From positions 1 through 8,674 of the forward strand of contig CALLPU010000260.1 of assembly GCA_938016235.1 (NCBI GenBank): a stretch of 8,674 nt of DNA, written 5' to 3'. The notes beneath the pieces were generated by a model. That model did no database searches, was not told the DNA's origin, and saw only the letters and a program-made list of their open reading frames with translations. The stretch comes from an uncultured Granulosicoccus sp. (GTDB lineage: Bacteria; Pseudomonadota; Gammaproteobacteria; Granulosicoccales; Granulosicoccaceae). The translations under genes were made by a program, and so were the position numbers. Below are positions 7,144 to 8,674 of the stretch, piece after piece (within the stretch, counting starts at the first letter, position 1; every line of letters starts with the position of its first letter).

Positions 7144-7546
7144 GGCACTAGTTTACGGATTGCAGCGGCAGATGGTGTATTCATGGCGGCAATGTTTTAT
7201 TAGCCAAGAGCAACCAGCACGCAAAAATCCGCAGCCATCAACTCGCGGGTGGGGGGGAGTCATTGTCACATTGAGGCTAATACCCGTTACGGTGAACTCC
7301 GATTCTGGTCGACAGCCATCCTTGGCCACGTGCTGACACAAAGTATTCTCATTTTGTAGAACACCCATGCAGACAGCTTGAATTAGACATTCGCTGGATG
7401 GCGGCACTTCGATGAGTCGTCGCTAACTGCCAATAAATATACTGTGGGTGCTTAGCGAACGTTGAGCTGAACAATTCGTTTAGCGGAGCAATAAATGACA
7501 TATTCAGCCTGAGTTCTCATTTGCTATATTGTGCGCCTGCTGTTCA
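7144..7546. other. Gene-poor stretch, no supported gene
   Basis: About 400 bases hold only short open frames without family motifs. Visible features are a run of seven G at 7251-7257 in a G-rich context and CGCTAA (7420-7425) with TTAGCG (7452-7457) as a 6-bp inverted repeat. TTAGCG recurs near 7480, and there is an imperfect hairpin GTTGAGCTGAAC near 7461-7472. The upstream promoter of the Mth938-like gene should lie in its left part, but I cannot place it. It may be decayed DNA left by insertion of the neighbouring module. Confidence 0.5.
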
Positions 7547-7574
7547 TTGACTTTGGTATAACTATTGTTATACT
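7547..7574 (+). promoter_or_regulatory. Promoter of the toxin-antitoxin operon
   Basis: TTGACT (7547-7552) and TATACT (7569-7574) with a 16-base spacer each match the sigma-70 consensus at five of six positions. This is the best promoter in the window. Transcription should begin at about 7581, the first base of the antitoxin ATG, and the intervening six bases contain no ribosome-binding sequence. Confidence 0.8.
7556..7573. repeat. Inverted repeat, probable antitoxin operator
   Basis: GTATAAC (7556-7562) and GTTATAC (7567-7573) are a perfect 7-bp inverted repeat around TATT. It fills the right half of the spacer and most of the -10 element. Ribbon-helix-helix antitoxins bind such repeats as dimers and repress their own operon, so this is the natural operator for the gene that follows. 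Confidence 0.75.
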
Positions 7575-7580
7575 CAATTT

Positions 7581-7823
7581 ATGAAAACAGCAATCTCCAT
7601 CCCAGACAAGGTCTTTGAGGCTGCAGAGCGAACAGCTACCAGGCTAGGCATGTCCAGAAGCGAGCTATACGTAACGGCTGTCCGCGAATACATCGAACGT
7701 CATGCTCGCGAAGGCATTACTGACGAGCTAAATGATGTGTACGGGACTTACGAAGCTGACTCCCAATTAGACCCTACACTCGCCCATATGCAGTCTGCAA
7801 GCTTGCCTAAGGACTCTTGGTGA
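7581..7823 (+). CDS. Ribbon-helix-helix (CopG/MazE-like) antitoxin
   Basis: An 80-residue antitoxin. Residues 1-42 form a ribbon-helix-helix DNA-binding domain: the strand MKTAISIP, helix DKVFEAAERTATRLG (9-23), the turn MSRSELY (24-30), then helix VTAVREYIERHARE. The polar, acidic C-terminal part (45-80) would be the flexible toxin-wrapping region. It should neutralise the MazF-type toxin encoded next and repress the shared promoter at the overlapping inverted repeat. The N-terminal pattern belongs to the ChpI-like MazE antitoxins. No Shine-Dalgarno sequence precedes the ATG, and the predicted transcription start coincides with it. The stop codon overlaps the toxin ATG by one base (TGATG). 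The DNA is richer in A+T than the core genes to the left, in keeping with horizontal gain. Confidence 0.9.
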   Translation: MKTAISIPDKVFEAAERTATRLGMSRSELYVTAVREYIERHAREGITDELNDVYGTYEADSQLDPTLAHMQSASLPKDSW

Positions 7824-8161
7824 TGCGACGTGGAGAAATCTGGTGGGCGGACTTACCAGAGCCACGAGGCTCGGAGCCGGGTTTCCGTCGACCTGTCCTG
7901 ATTGTTCAAGACAACGCTTTCAATCGTAGTGTGATCAATACCGTTATCGTCGCAACCATAACATCCAATGTGTTTTTAGCTAACGCACCAGGCAATGTAC
8001 GTCTGGCTAAACGCAATACGAAGCTAGGGAAGGTATCCGTGGTAAACGTATCGCAGATCATCACATTGGACAAGAGCTTCCTTAGCGAAAAGGTTGGCAA
8101 ACTTTCAGCAAAAATACAAGAAGAAGTCGACGAAGGGCTTAAGCTAATATTCGCTCTGTAA
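7823..8161 (+). CDS. MazF/PemK-family endoribonuclease toxin
   Basis: A 112-residue type II toxin of the PemK/MazF fold, which cleaves mRNA at short sequences and stops growth when the antitoxin is lost. Seen: MRRGEIWWADLPEPRGSEPG at 1-20, RRPVLIVQ at 22-29 with Arg23 as the likely catalytic arginine, NTVIVATITSN (39-49) with Thr47 in the position of the catalytic threonine, and LGKVSVVNVSQIITLDKSFL (68-87). The fold is full length with no break. The ATG at 7823 gives the standard family N terminus and has AAGGA (7809-7813) 9 bases upstream; GTG at 7820 and TTG at 7817 are in frame but unnecessary. So the toxin has a normal ribosome-binding site and the antitoxin has none. The cleavage sequence cannot be predicted here. 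Confidence 0.95.
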   Translation: MRRGEIWWADLPEPRGSEPGFRRPVLIVQDNAFNRSVINTVIVATITSNVFLANAPGNVRLAKRNTKLGKVSVVNVSQIITLDKSFLSEKVGKLSAKIQEEVDEGLKLIFAL

Positions 8162-8287
8162 GCAGTCGCTATTCAACTGGTTCAGACACGCCGCTTTCAT
8201 TAACCACCATCAAATCTACAGGTTGTCAGCCCTCTGCATGCTGAGCATCCCTGACTACACGCTATTGTATTGTTTTGGTATCAGGCC

Positions 8288-8636
8288 TTATGAAGAGTCC
8301 AGCCCCGGAAACAGAAACAATGCGACGCTGAGTAAGGGGAAATATGCGACGTATGTTGCAACAGCCAGCGCAACGCCAACGAAGGTTTCTTTGACGTTTG
8401 GCCTCAGGCCAACCCGCTAAAGGGTCCACCCGCGCATATAGAGGAACGGCAAAATTACAAATCAATATTTTTAATTCGAGAACCAGCAGAGCGTAAAGGT
8501 CAGCGGTAGTAGTTTGCTGATTGGGTGCGGGGTAGATAGCGGACAAGAGGCTGAGGTACATAAAGTAGCCAAACGCAACAACCAGAACGAATACGATTTC
8601 CGTTCTATCTGAAAGAGACTTCACGTACTCTTGCAC
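8288..8636 (-). pseudogene. Broken membrane-protein gene, CPBP intramembrane protease-like N-terminal part
   Basis: The start is GTG at 8636 with AAGGA 6-7 bases upstream and an in-frame stop just before it. The first frame encodes about 68 residues with two hydrophobic segments (IVFVLVVAFGYFMYLSLLSA and LYALLVLELKILICNFAVPLY). It then loses sense, while a second frame continues with VGLRPNVKETFVGVALAVAT and YFPLLSVALFLFPGLDSS before TAA at 8288-8290. A frameshift between about 8435 and 8413 joins them. Either one extra G in the GGG at 8413-8415 explains everything, or an earlier shift restores RGWTL and leaves a TAG at 8417-8419. The layout (two N-terminal helices, RGWTL, GLRP, more helices) resembles the N-terminal part of CPBP proteases from memory. 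About half the protein, including the catalytic EExxxR motif, is absent. Nothing recognisable lies in the 126 bases between here and the toxin gene. Confidence 0.55.
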
Positions 8637-8674
8637 TGATTATCCTTCTTTTTAGTGAGTAATTCCGGAAGCGA

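Noticed and set aside
7153..7407. Minus-strand open frame of 84 codons upstream of the Mth938-like gene
   Set aside because: Cysteine-rich, no motif, no ribosome-binding site and no hydrophobic or helical pattern; reads like non-coding DNA.
7461..8185. Possible integron cassette around the toxin-antitoxin genes
   Set aside because: GTTGAGC (7461-7467) and an ATTCAAC near 8171 fit core-site patterns, and AACAATTCGTT resembles part of an attC, but no correctly spaced pair of core boxes forms a complete attC on either side.
8400..8410. Palindrome GGCCTCAGGCC near the frameshift
   Set aside because: It is short, has a single central base and falls in coding-derived sequence (GLRP region), so it needs no separate function.

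Overview
The window reads as a piece of a gammaproteobacterial chromosome. The strongest evidence is the gene order surE-pcm-nlpD-rpoS, a stress and stationary-phase cluster typical of that class. The RpoS protein is unmistakable: it has all four sigma regions and the region 3.0 lysine. I cannot name a genus from the sequence. Bases 1 to about 7150 look like ordinary core genome (a sampled 60-base line in rpoS is 55% G+C). The right end is visibly AT-richer (sampled lines in the toxin gene and the pseudogene are each 24 G/C of 60) and looks like accessory DNA.

Left block (1-2044, plus strand): the end of cobT, then cobS and cobC, form a tightly packed cluster for the last steps of cobalamin synthesis. 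CobT makes alpha-ribazole phosphate, CobC would remove the phosphate, and CobS joins alpha-ribazole to adenosylcobinamide-GDP. cobC meets a convergent YheT-type alpha/beta hydrolase gene (2025-2984, minus), and the two coding ends overlap by 20 bases.

Centre (2985-6721): a 128-base divergent gap separates yheT from surE. surE and pcm overlap by four bases (GTGA). nlpD follows after 90 bases and rpoS after another 127. SurE is a nucleotidase, Pcm repairs isoaspartyl proteins, NlpD is an outer-membrane lipoprotein with a degenerate LytM domain that would activate a cell-separation amidase, and RpoS is the general stress sigma factor. Both nlpD gaps contain possible hairpins, one of which includes the rpoS start codon. 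A small Mth938-like protein gene (6757-7143, minus) converges on rpoS.

Right block (7144-8674): about 400 bases with no gene I can support, then a compact type II toxin-antitoxin module (ribbon-helix-helix antitoxin plus MazF/PemK endoribonuclease). Its promoter is very clear. A perfect inverted repeat overlaps the -10 element, and the predicted transcript starts at or next to the antitoxin ATG, so the mRNA may be leaderless. At the edge lies a frameshifted and shortened gene for a membrane protein that looks like the N-terminal part of a CPBP-family intramembrane protease.

I see no CRISPR array, tRNA, rRNA, complete mobile element or clearly new system. The points most worth checking are the antitoxin promoter/operator, the rpoS start-codon hairpin, the broken CPBP-like gene and the unexplained 7144-7546 stretch.
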